Shown: positions 8,043-16,562 of the stretch, piece by piece | Position numbering within the stretch: the stretch's first letter is position 1 | Layout: each line of letters opens with the position of its first letter | Source: an uncultured Ruminococcus sp. | GTDB taxonomy: Bacteria > Bacillota > Clostridia > Oscillospirales > Ruminococcaceae | Reading direction: 5' to 3' | Length of the DNA: 34,191 nt | Assembly (NCBI GenBank): GCA_902786965.1 | Contig: CADAEJ010000019.1 | Span: 1 to 34,191 of the forward strand | Made by a program: the position numbers and the translations under genes | Notes under the pieces: generated by a model | The model's input: the letters and a program-made list of their open reading frames with translations, nothing else | Databases searched by the model: none | Told to the model about the DNA's origin: nothing

Positions 8043-8984
8043 ATGGGTTATTTAAGAACGGGTGTTAAGTGCAGACTTGCTGTTATAGTAACTTGTGCAG
8101 CTGTCGCAGTAGGCACCATCGGCTTTATAGGCTCAACCGGCAGTTCAAAAGATGTTCAGACCGAAGATCCATCTTCAAACAGCGAAGTAACAACTACTGC
8201 CGTAACACAGCAGACAACAGTTCAGACATATGCAGTAAATACCTATAAGCAGTCCGCACAGGTAAAGTGGGGCACAAAGATAGAGCCGGCTATAAAGGCT
8301 GTTGCGACCACAACTGCTGCTACAACTACCAAGGCAGCAACTACCACCACAAAGGCTGCGACAACTACTACCAAGGCAGCAACAACTACCACAAAGGCTG
8401 CCACCACAACAAAGGCAGCAACAGCAAAGCCTGTCACAACTACGAAAATTCAGGGCAACCCCGTGATATATGACGTTGGCGGCTCGGCAAAGGAGAGGCT
8501 CAACTCTGTAAAGCCCGAGGAGCTCAAGCCGACTATCACAGTCACAGGCAACGAGAGAGCAATACTTGAAAAGTATATGAAGGCTCTTGTTAACGATAAG
8601 ATGACCAACTATGAAAAGGTTCTTACCTGCTACGATTACCTTATCACACATACACGCTACGATTACGGCGGATGGAGCAATCCTATGCAGTCCGTGCTCG
8701 TAAACGGCTTTGGTACCTGCACAGAGTATTCGCACGTTATGTGCGCAATGCTCCGCTACATGGGCTTCAAGGCAAATACCGTCTGGGGACAGACAGCAAT
8801 GGCAGCAGGCGGCTACGGTCAGCATATGTGGGTCGAGGTCATCATCAACGGCAACACATACGTTGTTGACCCGCAGGTAGACGATAATATGTCATACGGC
8901 GGAAACATCTCACACAGAAGATTCATCAAGCTGTATTCCGAGACCCCGGGCAACTACATCAGAGGCTATACAGAAAAGTGGTAA
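8043..8984 (+). CDS. Secreted transglutaminase-like protein with a Thr-rich linker
   Basis: A 313-residue exported protein. An N-terminal hydrophobic segment (about 14-34) acts as signal or anchor. A low-complexity linker of KAATTT-type units follows (about 85-132), and then a transglutaminase/protease-like core. The core has the papain-fold triad Cys226 (GFGTCTEYS), His261 (GQHMW) and Asp276 (VVDPQ). Such domains act as peptidases or crosslinkers on cell-surface proteins or peptidoglycan; the substrate here is unknown. The start is the ATG behind AAGGAG with 10-nt spacing; the upstream in-frame ATG lies before the -10 box. Thr-rich linkers are common in Ruminococcus surface proteins and may be glycosylated. 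Confidence 0.88.
   Translation: MGYLRTGVKCRLAVIVTCAAVAVGTIGFIGSTGSSKDVQTEDPSSNSEVTTTAVTQQTTVQTYAVNTYKQSAQVKWGTKIEPAIKAVATTTAATTTKAATTTTKAATTTTKAATTTTKAATTTKAATAKPVTTTKIQGNPVIYDVGGSAKERLNSVKPEELKPTITVTGNERAILEKYMKALVNDKMTNYEKVLTCYDYLITHTRYDYGGWSNPMQSVLVNGFGTCTEYSHVMCAMLRYMGFKANTVWGQTAMAAGGYGQHMWVEVIINGNTYVVDPQVDDNMSYGGNISHRRFIKLYSETPGNYIRGYTEKW
8305..8432 (+). repeat. In-frame tandem repeats coding the Thr-rich linker
   Basis: Units of 18-21 nt coding KAATTT or KAATTTT recur about five times with silent third-base changes. Such arrays can change copy number by slippage. Confidence 0.8.
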
Positions 8985-8997
8985 AAACATAAAAAGG

Positions 8998-9027
8998 GAA
9001 CATCACCTCGCGTGGTGTTCTTTTTTT
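8998..9027 (+). terminator. Terminator after the transglutaminase-like gene
   Basis: A 9-bp stem (8998-9006 with 9012-9020, one G-T pair) with a 5-nt loop and a T7 tract. Confidence 0.9.
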
Positions 9028-9057
9028 GTTGCAAAAATGGGGGATATGTGCTATACT

Positions 9058-9089
9058 TTAAAGTAATCTTAAAGTAGCATTGCTATAAT
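9058..9089 (+). promoter_or_regulatory. Promoter of the two-component operon with phased TTAAAG repeats
   Basis: An extended -10, TGCTATAAT (-10 at 9084-9089), has no good -35. In its place are two TTAAAG hexamers (9058-9063 and 9069-9074) separated by 5 nt, an 11-bp period. The layout suggests activator-dependent transcription, possibly autoregulation by the encoded regulator. Confidence 0.6.
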
Positions 9090-9117
9090 ATGCTAAAATG
9101 ATACGAGGAGTGAGAAT

Positions 9118-9795
9118 ATGAGACTTTTGCTTGCAGAGGATGAAAAGGAGATGTCAAACGCGCTCGTGGCGGTGCTTAAACACAGCAACTATTCCGTAGA
9201 TGCGGTGTATGACGGGCTTGATGCCTATAACTACGGCATCAGCGAGAACTATGACGGGATGATCCTTGATATAATGATGCCTAAAATGGACGGCATAGAG
9301 GTGCTGAAAAAGCTTCGTGAAAAGGGCATAAATACGCCCGTTCTGCTGCTTACAGCCAAATCGCAGGTCAGCGACAGGATAGAGGGCCTTGACAGCGGCG
9401 CGGATGACTACCTTACAAAGCCGTTCGCAATGGGCGAGCTTCTGGCAAGGATCAGAGCGATGACACGCCGCAAGACAGAGTTCTCACCTAACGATCTGAC
9501 CATAGGCAACATCACATTGAGCCGCGAAACATTTGACCTCAAAGGTCCAAGCGGTACACAGCGCCTTGGCAGCAAGGAGTTTCAGATGCTGGAAATGATG
9601 ATGGTGAACAAAAACACCCTTATATCCACCGAGCGCTTTATGGAAAGGATATGGGGATACGACAGCGATGCGGAGATAAACGTCGTGTGGGTGTTTATTT
9701 CCTACCTGCGCAAAAAGCTTGTCAGCGTCGGCGCAGATGTCGAGATAAAAGCCGCAAGGGGAGTGGGCTACACCCTCGCGGAAAAGCAGAAATGA
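9118..9795 (+). CDS. OmpR-family DNA-binding response regulator
   Basis: A 225-residue two-domain regulator. The receiver domain (1-115) has the acidic pair in AEDE, phosphoacceptor Asp51 in LDIMMP, Thr in LLLTAK, and Lys in LTKPF. The C-terminal winged helix (about 127-222) ends in the usual wing motif GVGYTL. GAGGAG precedes the ATG. It is followed 33 nt later by its histidine kinase. Phased direct repeats at its own promoter and at nearby promoters are candidate targets. The signal is unknown. Confidence 0.95.
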   Translation: MRLLLAEDEKEMSNALVAVLKHSNYSVDAVYDGLDAYNYGISENYDGMILDIMMPKMDGIEVLKKLREKGINTPVLLLTAKSQVSDRIEGLDSGADDYLTKPFAMGELLARIRAMTRRKTEFSPNDLTIGNITLSRETFDLKGPSGTQRLGSKEFQMLEMMMVNKNTLISTERFMERIWGYDSDAEINVVWVFISYLRKKLVSVGADVEIKAARGVGYTLAEKQK

Positions 9796-9828
9796 TAGGT
9801 GCATAAGCACTGAGGAGTTGAGAAGAAC

Positions 9829-11112
9829 GTGATAAAACGCCTACAGAGGAAGTTCGTGCTTATCGTCGCGGTGAGTCTTTTTATCGTCGAGGTGCTGATA
9901 ATCGGCGTTATCAATATCATAAATATCCGTTCGGTCAATTCCGAGAACGATAACCTTATGCAGATGATAGCCGAAAACGATGGCAAGATACCCGATTTTT
10001 TCAAGCGCGATGATAAAATGCACCGCCAGATGACAGAGCCGGGCAATATACCGCAAAAGTTCAAAAACAACAATTTCAACGAGGAGACCAAGTACCAGAC
10101 AAGATTCTTTGTAGTCGAGTTCACCCAAAGCGGTGAGGTTAGCCGCGTTGATACGGGGCACATCGCCGCGGTGGACAGCGAGCAGGCTGCCAAGCTTGCA
10201 AAGCAGGTGCTTGACGGCGGCAAGGAAAGCGGCACGACAGATAACTATATGTACAGGGTCACCGAGCGTGAAGGCGGCAAAACGGTCATCTTCCTTGATG
10301 TGCGTCAGGGCGCGCATAACAAGAACAGGTTTATGCTCATCTCCGCGCTTGTCGCGGCGGCGGGGTATGTTATCACCTGCCTGCTTGTGCTTGTGTTCTC
10401 AAAGCGCGCGGTCAAGCCTGTCATCGAAAGCTACGAAAAACAGCGCAGGTTCATCACAGATGCGGGTCACGAGCTTAAAACTCCGCTTGCGATAATCTCG
10501 GCAAACACCGAGGTCATAGAAATGACGAGCGAGCCGAGCGAGTGGACGCAGAGCATCAAAAATCAGGTTACCCGACTTGACGGGCTTGTAAAACAGCTCC
10601 TTCAGCTTTCAAAAATGGAGGAGGACGATGTTAAGCTCGTCTTTGCCGATTTCGATATGACAAGTGCAGTCGAGCAGGCGGCGCAGCCTTTTGAGGCGGT
10701 CGCAAAAACCAATGAAAAATCCCTTCTGCTTGATCTGCAAAAGGACATCGTCATGCACGGCGACGAGAACGCGATAAAACAGCTCACAGCCATACTTGCC
10801 GATAACGCCGTAAAGTATGCCGATAAGGGCTCGCAGATAAAGGTCGCCCTTTCAAGATCACAAAGCGGCAGGCACGCGGTCTTGAGCGTTTCCAACGAGT
10901 GCGCACAGCCGCCGAAAGATACCGATAAGCTTTTTGACAGGTTTTATCGCAGCGACGAGGCAAGAACGCACGAAGGAAAAACAGGCGGCTACGGGATAGG
11001 ACTGTCTATCGCCCTTGCGGTCACACAGTCGCATAAGGGGAAGATAGAGTGCAGGGTGGACGGCAATACCGTTACCTTTACCGCCCGTTTCAGAACGGCA
11101 AAGGAAAAATAG
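9829..11112 (+). CDS. Sensor histidine kinase
   Basis: The 427-residue partner of the preceding regulator. Transmembrane segments at about 10-33 and 167-189 flank an extracellular sensor domain of about 130 residues with no recognised fold. HisKA follows, with phosphoacceptor His214 in DAGHELKTP. HATPase_c has the N box NAVKYAD, the G1-like DKLFDRFYR region and GGYGIGLSIA. No HAMP domain is evident between TM2 and HisKA, so the linker is short. The start is a GTG; the ribosome site is a spaced GAGGAG. Confidence 0.94.
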   Translation: MIKRLQRKFVLIVAVSLFIVEVLIIGVINIINIRSVNSENDNLMQMIAENDGKIPDFFKRDDKMHRQMTEPGNIPQKFKNNNFNEETKYQTRFFVVEFTQSGEVSRVDTGHIAAVDSEQAAKLAKQVLDGGKESGTTDNYMYRVTEREGGKTVIFLDVRQGAHNKNRFMLISALVAAAGYVITCLLVLVFSKRAVKPVIESYEKQRRFITDAGHELKTPLAIISANTEVIEMTSEPSEWTQSIKNQVTRLDGLVKQLLQLSKMEEDDVKLVFADFDMTSAVEQAAQPFEAVAKTNEKSLLLDLQKDIVMHGDENAIKQLTAILADNAVKYADKGSQIKVALSRSQSGRHAVLSVSNECAQPPKDTDKLFDRFYRSDEARTHEGKTGGYGIGLSIALAVTQSHKGKIECRVDGNTVTFTARFRTAKEK

Positions 11113-11123
11113 CTATCACAATG

Positions 11124-11157
11124 CGGAGCAGCGTGAAATCGCGCAGCTCCGTTTTTT
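11124..11157 (+). terminator. Terminator of the two-component operon
   Basis: CGGAGC (11124-11129) pairs with GCTCCG (11146-11151), with inner GC pairing and a T6 tract. Confidence 0.85.
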
Positions 11158-11192
11158 GCTGCCTGCACCTGAAAACTTCTGTGCAGCCTTTG

Positions 11193-11221
11193 TTGACTTG
11201 ACCTCGGAAAAGTGGTATAAT
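11193..11221 (+). promoter_or_regulatory. Promoter of the LRR/CWB2 surface protein gene
   Basis: TTGACT (11193-11198), a 17-bp spacer ending TGG, and TATAAT (11216-11221). Confidence 0.85.
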
Positions 11222-11247
11222 TACAAAAAAATAAGGGGGAACATCAA

Positions 11248-13257
11248 ATGAATAAGAGGGTACTTTCATCAGTTCTTGCACTCGCACTTATCTTTGGCAG
11301 CGCCGCGGCAATTCCGAAGACCGCCATGCCTCACAGCGCGGGCATAACAGCAGCGGCTGAAACCTCGGGGGATTATGATTATAAGATCCTCTCTGACGGC
11401 ACAGCGGAGATCACAAAGTATAACGGCTCATGTGAAAACCTTTTCATTCCGTCAGCACTTGACGACAAAAAGGTCACAAGCATTGGTAAGCTTGCGTTCT
11501 ATAATCGTTCACAGATAAAAAGTATTACTCTTCCAAGAACTCTTACGAGCATCGGGGAAAGCGCATTTTATGGGTGTAGTTCGCTGCTGGAGATAAACAT
11601 ACCGAGCAGTGTCACAAGCATTGAAAGAGCATCATTTGCTGATTGCACAAGACTTGAAAGCGTAACACTTCCTGAAAATATCACAACCTTGGAAGATGCC
11701 ACTTTCTTTAACTGCAAAATGCTCACATCAATAAGCATACCTAATAGCGTCACGAGCCTAGGGAGCAATTTGTTCTATAATTGCAAAAATCTTGCCAAGG
11801 TGTCCATTCCGACTGCTGTTACAAGAATCGGCAATGGAGCGTTTAATGGCTCAAAGTGGCTTGTTGACAGGCAGGACGAAGATCCGTTGGTTGTTGTCAA
11901 TTCAATTCTGATCGATGCAAAAAAGTGCAGCGGTGATGTCAATGTAAATAAAGATGTGAAAGTAATAGGTGAGGGTGCATTTGAGAACAACAGAAATGTT
12001 AAAAGCGTTACGCTTCCCTATGGCATTACGATGATAGATAATAGAGCATTTTACTTATCTCAGATTTCGCAGATCAATCTTCCCGATACGCTTGTACGCA
12101 TCGGTGATAACGCATTTTTAGATTGTACAAAGCTTAAGGGCATGACCATTCCCAGGAGTGTTGAGAAAATAGGAAATGAAGCGGTTGGCTTTTATCGGAA
12201 AACCGATCCGACACAAGAGGAAATATACTGCGAAAAGATCCGTGGTTTCAAGATAACCTGCTTCAGTGGTTCTGCGGCAGAGACATATGCTCGAATGTAC
12301 GGCTTTGATTATGACTATGTGCTGCCGCCGGTAGTTCGCCTTGCAGGCAGCAGCAGATACGATACCGCGGCGGATATATCCAAAGCCACCTATGACAAGG
12401 CGGACACAGTCGTGCTTGCGTACAGTATGAACTACGCAGATGCACTTGCAGGCGTGCCGCTTGCGGCAAAACTCAAAGCACCGATACTGCTGACAAACAC
12501 AGACTCGCTTGACCCCGCAGCGCTTGCAGAGATAAAACGCCTCGGCGCAAAAGAGGTTTTGATCCTCGGCGGCGAGAATGCGATAAGCAAGCAGGTCGAG
12601 CAGAAACTTGAAAAAGAGAGTATTGGCACACAGCGTATCGCAGGTGCAACGCGCTTTGGTACAGCTTCACAAATCGCACAAAAGCTCAATACAAAGCCGA
12701 CAGATGTGTTCTTTGTCTACGGCTTTAACTATGCTGATGCGCTTTCCGTGAGCACGGCTGCGGCGCAGAAAAACGCACCGGTGATATATCTCACGACCAA
12801 TGGCGAGCTCAATGCCGATACCGCCGCTTACCTTGCCGAGCTTAAAGAGTACAACTGCGTTAAGAACGCCTACGTTATCGGCGGCGACAAGGTAATATCC
12901 GACGATATGATGAACAAGGCAGCTGCGGCACTCGGTCTTTCAAAAGCGACACGTATCGCAGGTGCAGACAGGTTTGAGACCTGCGTGGAGGTAAACAAGA
13001 CCTTCAAGGCATTTTTAACGGGCAATAAGCTTTGCATCGCAACGGGTATGGATTTCCCCGATGCGCTTGCAGGCGGCGTGTATGCGGCAAAGAACAGATC
13101 ACCACTGTTCCTTGTCAACGGCAAGGCTAAAACTCCTGCCCTCAACGATGCACAAAAGGCGTATCTTAAATCAGTAAAGATAGATTCGTACGCGGTGTTC
13201 GGCGGCACAGGCGCAGTTGAGGATAAGCATATCGAATCCATCGTCAGAAATAAATGA
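11248..13257 (+). CDS. Secreted BspA-type leucine-rich repeat protein with three cell wall binding repeats
   Basis: A 669-residue surface protein. The signal peptide is about 1-22. BspA/LRR_5-type repeats (about 45-350) show the recurring pattern of SIxxxAFxxCxxLxxIxIPxSV. Three CWB2-type (cell wall binding repeat 2) units follow from about 362 to the end, each with RIAGxxRFxTA or RLAGSSRYDTA and GxxFPDALA or NYADALA. In other Firmicutes CWB2 anchors proteins non-covalently to cell wall polymers, while BspA repeats bind host or bacterial proteins. An adhesin or bacterial-contact role is likely. GGGGGAA precedes the ATG. The LRR part is more AT-rich than the CWB2 part. Confidence 0.93.
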   Translation: MNKRVLSSVLALALIFGSAAAIPKTAMPHSAGITAAAETSGDYDYKILSDGTAEITKYNGSCENLFIPSALDDKKVTSIGKLAFYNRSQIKSITLPRTLTSIGESAFYGCSSLLEINIPSSVTSIERASFADCTRLESVTLPENITTLEDATFFNCKMLTSISIPNSVTSLGSNLFYNCKNLAKVSIPTAVTRIGNGAFNGSKWLVDRQDEDPLVVVNSILIDAKKCSGDVNVNKDVKVIGEGAFENNRNVKSVTLPYGITMIDNRAFYLSQISQINLPDTLVRIGDNAFLDCTKLKGMTIPRSVEKIGNEAVGFYRKTDPTQEEIYCEKIRGFKITCFSGSAAETYARMYGFDYDYVLPPVVRLAGSSRYDTAADISKATYDKADTVVLAYSMNYADALAGVPLAAKLKAPILLTNTDSLDPAALAEIKRLGAKEVLILGGENAISKQVEQKLEKESIGTQRIAGATRFGTASQIAQKLNTKPTDVFFVYGFNYADALSVSTAAAQKNAPVIYLTTNGELNADTAAYLAELKEYNCVKNAYVIGGDKVISDDMMNKAAAALGLSKATRIAGADRFETCVEVNKTFKAFLTGNKLCIATGMDFPDALAGGVYAAKNRSPLFLVNGKAKTPALNDAQKAYLKSVKIDSYAVFGGTGAVEDKHIESIVRNK

Positions 13258-13271
13258 TCCCGCTCAAAAAG

Positions 13272-13299
13272 CTCCTCTGTAAAAGGGGAGTTTTTTTTT
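13272..13299 (+). terminator. Terminator after the surface protein gene
   Basis: A 7-bp stem (13272-13278 with 13284-13290) and a T9 tract. Confidence 0.9.
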
Positions 13300-13319
13300 C
13301 ACCAAAAAATCATTTTGTC

Positions 13320-13351
13320 TTTAAGTTAGTTTAAGGTAGGTCGGTTATACT
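13320..13351 (+). promoter_or_regulatory. Promoter of the VTC operon with tandem TTTAAG repeats
   Basis: TATACT (13346-13351) has no good -35. Two TTTAAG hexamers (13320-13325 and 13330-13335) occupy the -35 region at a 10-bp period. The arrangement resembles the TTAAAG pair at the response regulator promoter and, more loosely, the TTAAG direct repeat recognised by the streptococcal OmpR-type regulator CiaR. Confidence 0.55.
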
Positions 13352-13383
13352 AAAGTCAAACCAAACGAAAAGGAGTGAGCGTA

Positions 13384-14112
13384 ATGGGAGCTTATCAGGA
13401 AACCTTTGAACGTATCGAACAGAAATATCTGCTCGGCGTTGACACATATATGAAGCTTCGCAGAAAGCTTGAGGGCTACGCGCAGGTCGATAAGTACGGC
13501 AAAACGACCATCTGCAACATCTACTACGATACCCCCGACCACAGACTCGTGAGAACATCAAACGAAAAGCCGTTTTACAAGGAAAAGATAAGAGTCAGAA
13601 GCTACGGAACGCCCCGCGAGGACAGCACGGTGTTCGTTGAGCTGAAAAAGAAGGTGGGCGGCGTAGTCTACAAAAGGCGCGTTGATATGACCCTCGCGCA
13701 GTCGGAGAAATTTACAAGGCAGGGCATTGCGCCGATGAAGAACAAGCAGATAGAAAGCGAGATTGCCTATTGCTTCAAGCTGTACAACGAGCTTCAGCCT
13801 GCGCTGTATTTAAGCTACGACAGGGTAGCGATGTACGGCATAGAGGACGACAGCGTGAGGATAACCTTTGATTCAAACATCTTCTACCGCGACCATACAC
13901 TTGACCTTTCAAGAGGCGCGTGGGGAAAACAGCTTCTGAACAAAGGCGAAAGAATAATGGAAATCAAAATAGCAGGTTCAATGCCGATGTGGCTGGTAAA
14001 GATACTTGACGAGCTGAAGATATATCCGACCTCGTTCTCAAAGTACGGTTCAGCATATCAGCGCGAGCTTGCAAACACAGACATCAAGAAAGAGGGTGCC
14101 GATTGTGCTTGA
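13384..14112 (+). CDS. VTC-domain protein, polyphosphate polymerase-like
   Basis: A 242-residue protein of the VTC/CYTH tunnel fold. In yeast Vtc4 this domain makes inorganic polyphosphate from ATP. Visible tunnel residues include EQKYLL near the start, YYDTPD, KIRVRSYG, VELKKK, YKRR, LSYDR, MEIKIAG and the SFSKYGSAY end motif. This covers the basic and acidic residues expected of an active member. The start is the ATG at 13384, 8 nt after AAGGAG; an in-frame GTG lies just upstream. It overlaps the next gene by 8 bp. Bacterial VTC genes usually sit with DUF4956 and often a CotH-type gene; no CotH gene is present here. Confidence 0.9.
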   Translation: MGAYQETFERIEQKYLLGVDTYMKLRRKLEGYAQVDKYGKTTICNIYYDTPDHRLVRTSNEKPFYKEKIRVRSYGTPREDSTVFVELKKKVGGVVYKRRVDMTLAQSEKFTRQGIAPMKNKQIESEIAYCFKLYNELQPALYLSYDRVAMYGIEDDSVRITFDSNIFYRDHTLDLSRGAWGKQLLNKGERIMEIKIAGSMPMWLVKILDELKIYPTSFSKYGSAYQRELANTDIKKEGADCA

Positions 14113-14776
14113 CTTTACATCTGTATCATTTACAAGCGTTACCAATAAAACGCTGTTTGCAACATCACTTGTATCCATCGTACTCGGCGTAGTCATCGCA
14201 CTGGTGTTTGCCTATAAGAGCAAGAAATCCAAGGGCTTTTTGATGACCGTATCTGCTCTGCCGTTCATCGTGCAGATAGTGATAATGCTCGTCAACGGCA
14301 ACGTCGGAACAGGCGTGGCAGTAATGGGCGCATTCAGCCTTGTAAGATTCCGCTCGGTACCCGGCAGCGCAAAGGACATCTGCTCGATACTTCTGGCAAT
14401 GGCAGTCGGTCTTGCAACGGGAACCAATCACCTGATGCTCGCAGCACTTATGACGATAGTTGTCTGCGCACTTGCACTTGTGTACACCGTTATCCCCGAG
14501 AGCAAGTCAAGCGGCGAAAAGGAGCTTACGGTCGTTATCCCCGAAAGCCTTGACTATGCGCAGGTCTTTGATGATATCTTTGAAAAGTACACCAGCGAGA
14601 GTGAACTGGTGCAGGTAAAAACGGTCAATATGGGCAGTTTGTATAAACTAAAGTATAATGTTTCCCTTAAAGATAAGACCAAGGAAAAGCAAATGCTTGA
14701 TGAAATAAGAGTGCGCAACGGCAACCTTGAGGTCATCTGCTCACGGGCTAAATCACCCGATTATGAACAGCTGTGA
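14105..14776 (+). CDS. DUF4956 membrane protein, partner of the VTC protein
   Basis: A 223-residue protein. Four hydrophobic segments lie in the first 135 residues, followed by a cytoplasmic tail of about 90 residues with an alpha/beta pattern. The conserved GAFSLVRFRSVPGSAKDI is the hallmark of DUF4956. The start is the GTG at 14105, behind GAGGG and overlapping the VTC stop by 8 bp, so the two are co-translated. In such pairs the membrane protein may localise the polymerase or export the polymer; this is inferred from context, as the family has no settled function known to me. Confidence 0.88.
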   Translation: MLDFTSVSFTSVTNKTLFATSLVSIVLGVVIALVFAYKSKKSKGFLMTVSALPFIVQIVIMLVNGNVGTGVAVMGAFSLVRFRSVPGSAKDICSILLAMAVGLATGTNHLMLAALMTIVVCALALVYTVIPESKSSGEKELTVVIPESLDYAQVFDDIFEKYTSESELVQVKTVNMGSLYKLKYNVSLKDKTKEKQMLDEIRVRNGNLEVICSRAKSPDYEQL

Positions 14777-14855
14777 CAGCAAAAAAACCGTAAAGCTTAA
14801 AACGCAAAAGCGCGATAAACAAGCCAACTTCTCCTATTTTCATATTCTCACCTCG

Positions 14856-14896
14856 GAGAACAGTCACCTTTCAAGGCGGCTGTTCTCTGCATTTTT
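14856..14896 (+). terminator. Terminator of the VTC operon
   Basis: GAGAACAG (14856-14863) pairs with CTGTTCTC (14880-14887), with inner CCTT/AAGG pairing and a T6 tract at 14891. Confidence 0.8.
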
Positions 14897-14957
14897 TACC
14901 GCAAGTAGTGCAGCAAGTAATTGGCAGACAGTCGGCGGACAACAGAAAAATCAATCA

Positions 14958-15002
14958 TTAAAGGGAGATGTCCTTTGCTGTGGCAAGGCTTCTCCCTTTT
15001 AA
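14958..15002. terminator. Bidirectional hairpin
   Basis: AAAGGGAGA (14960-14968) pairs with TCTCCCTTT (14991-14999), with a further inner CCTT/AAGG stem. A/T tracts flank it on both sides. Confidence 0.6.
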
Positions 15003-15028
15003 ATTTTCAGGTGTGTTGGGATCTAAGC

Positions 15029-15060
15029 AAAAAAAAGAACCGCAAGCATAACACTTGCGG
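15029..15060 (-). terminator. Minus-strand terminator of the acyltransferase-like pair
   Basis: CCGCAAG (15040-15046) pairs with CTTGCGG (15054-15060). Read on the minus strand, TTC and then a T8 tract follow. It lies about 200 nt after the stop at 15263. Confidence 0.7.
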
Positions 15061-15262
15061 CATTCATGTGACTCCAGTACAAAAAAAGATGACACGAGAA
15101 AAGCCCGATTTTACGCGGTTTGCGAGGCGTATTTGATTTTTGGCTGTGGTTTGTAAGTGTAGTCCCTATTGTCAAAACAAGTAGAAAATTCAGCTTTTTT
15201 GACAAAACCTGAGGTTTATAAAGCCATGAACAAAACCGCTTCTCCGGGAATTATTGCTCTCC

Positions 15263-16543
15263 TTATTTTACAGGTATTCCATGCTTCGGCAGTCTCTTTG
15301 GGAACGGGCCTTCGATCTTACAAGGAATGCCCAGTTTCTCAAGTTCTTCCCGAAAGAGATCAATGTACTTATCAGTTTTTATGACCTGCATGAAGCCGAT
15401 GAAGATCTTATCCGCCATAGCGGTTATCTCTATTGTAAAATGTCCTTCAATAATAAAAACAAACCACTCAACATAATTCGCCAGTTCTCCCCAATCCATC
15501 AGCCCCGTGTAGTTGGCAATAAAGCTACCGTGCTGCGCATCCTTGCCGGTAGCAAGGCTGTGTTTTGCCATATACTTTCTTTTGGCCTTTAGGCTATGCA
15601 CTTTGTCGATCTCTTCATACAGTTCAAACAGTTCTTTTACCTGTGCATTGCTGACAGTAGGATCTGTCTGAAGAATTATCTGTCCTCTGGTCCTTGTTCC
15701 TAATTTTTCTAGGTCACCATTTAAACTGTCTCTGTCATAATCCACATACACATGGCTCAAAAAGTCACAATGTGTATTGGGAAGTCCGACGCTCTCTCGC
15801 AGATTATGCGCCGCCTCACCTACAATAACCCTGTTTTTTTGTGGGAATACCCTGTCCAAGACCCTTGCAAACAGAACAAAGAATAAGGAAAGTACGCTGG
15901 AATCATTCACCTTCGCAACTTTCAGGAAATCCTTCTGATCGATGGTCACCACAGTATAATTCGGATCTCTTTTTATCGGGATGAAAACTCCTTTGAGATA
16001 ATCCAGTCCCAGAACAGGAGCTTTTTTGATTTTTCTTTTATAGATCGGCTCCTCAGCCGTCAGCATATCCATTTCAGGTTCATCAGTCTCTCCCGGAAGA
16101 AGGTCACTGTCCGGTTTTCTGATCTCAGGCGCATAAGGCTCTACGTTGTATTTTTCTCTTACATACTCGTATACATTTGTCATGACCCACGGCTGAAAGC
16201 CTCTTCCGCCGCACATAGTATGGCTTATGTTGAAAAAAATATCCTTTCCCGAGCAATCTACATAAAGCAGATGATCATTTATGCTGCTGCTTCCGAGCAT
16301 TGGCATTTTTTCGGCTGTAGGCATCACAACGATCTTCCTGTCATTCGGAACGAGAATATACCCGCCATACTCGTCAACGGTTACTCTGACGGCAAAGTAA
16401 GGGTATCGTCTGATAGCAGAGTTGACCGCTTTATCCAGCACATTTATATCCACCTCATCCTTCATCCTGACATGGATGCGGACAGAATGTGCAAAATATT
16501 TCTCGCTCTGATATAGCCTGTATGTATCAATGCTGTATTTCAT
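15263..16543 (-). CDS. Condensation/acyltransferase-fold protein (CAT superfamily-like)
   Basis: A 426-residue protein with the two-lobed layout of the chloramphenicol acetyltransferase/condensation superfamily. The N-terminal half has IRRYPYFAVRV (a typical early block) and an HxxxG-type active-site motif, SHTMCGG, with His108. The second half carries a YVDYDRDS/RGQI region and a floor-loop-like segment. In condensation domains the motif is HHxxxDG; here the first His is Ser and the Asp position is Gly112, so it is a divergent member. The likely reaction is acyl transfer to an alcohol or amine; the substrate is unknown. GGGAGG precedes the ATG, 19 nt after the GNAT gene. Confidence 0.7.
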   Translation of the reverse strand: MKYSIDTYRLYQSEKYFAHSVRIHVRMKDEVDINVLDKAVNSAIRRYPYFAVRVTVDEYGGYILVPNDRKIVVMPTAEKMPMLGSSSINDHLLYVDCSGKDIFFNISHTMCGGRGFQPWVMTNVYEYVREKYNVEPYAPEIRKPDSDLLPGETDEPEMDMLTAEEPIYKRKIKKAPVLGLDYLKGVFIPIKRDPNYTVVTIDQKDFLKVAKVNDSSVLSLFFVLFARVLDRVFPQKNRVIVGEAAHNLRESVGLPNTHCDFLSHVYVDYDRDSLNGDLEKLGTRTRGQIILQTDPTVSNAQVKELFELYEEIDKVHSLKAKRKYMAKHSLATGKDAQHGSFIANYTGLMDWGELANYVEWFVFIIEGHFTIEITAMADKIFIGFMQVIKTDKYIDLFREELEKLGIPCKIEGPFPKRLPKHGIPVK

Positions 16544-16562
16544 TTTTTATCCTCCCGATCCG

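Larger units (their letters stand above)
14777..15262. other. Intergenic region with terminators only
   Basis: There is no convincing gene in this stretch. It holds three hairpins (annotated separately) between the convergent VTC operon and the minus-strand acyltransferase-like gene. Short open frames here have no ribosome site and no family-like sequence. Confidence 0.6.

Noticed and set aside
8175-8825. A 216-codon Cys-rich frame opposite the transglutaminase-like gene
   Set aside because: The Cys-rich sequence is an artefact of reading the Thr/Ala linker repeats on the wrong strand.
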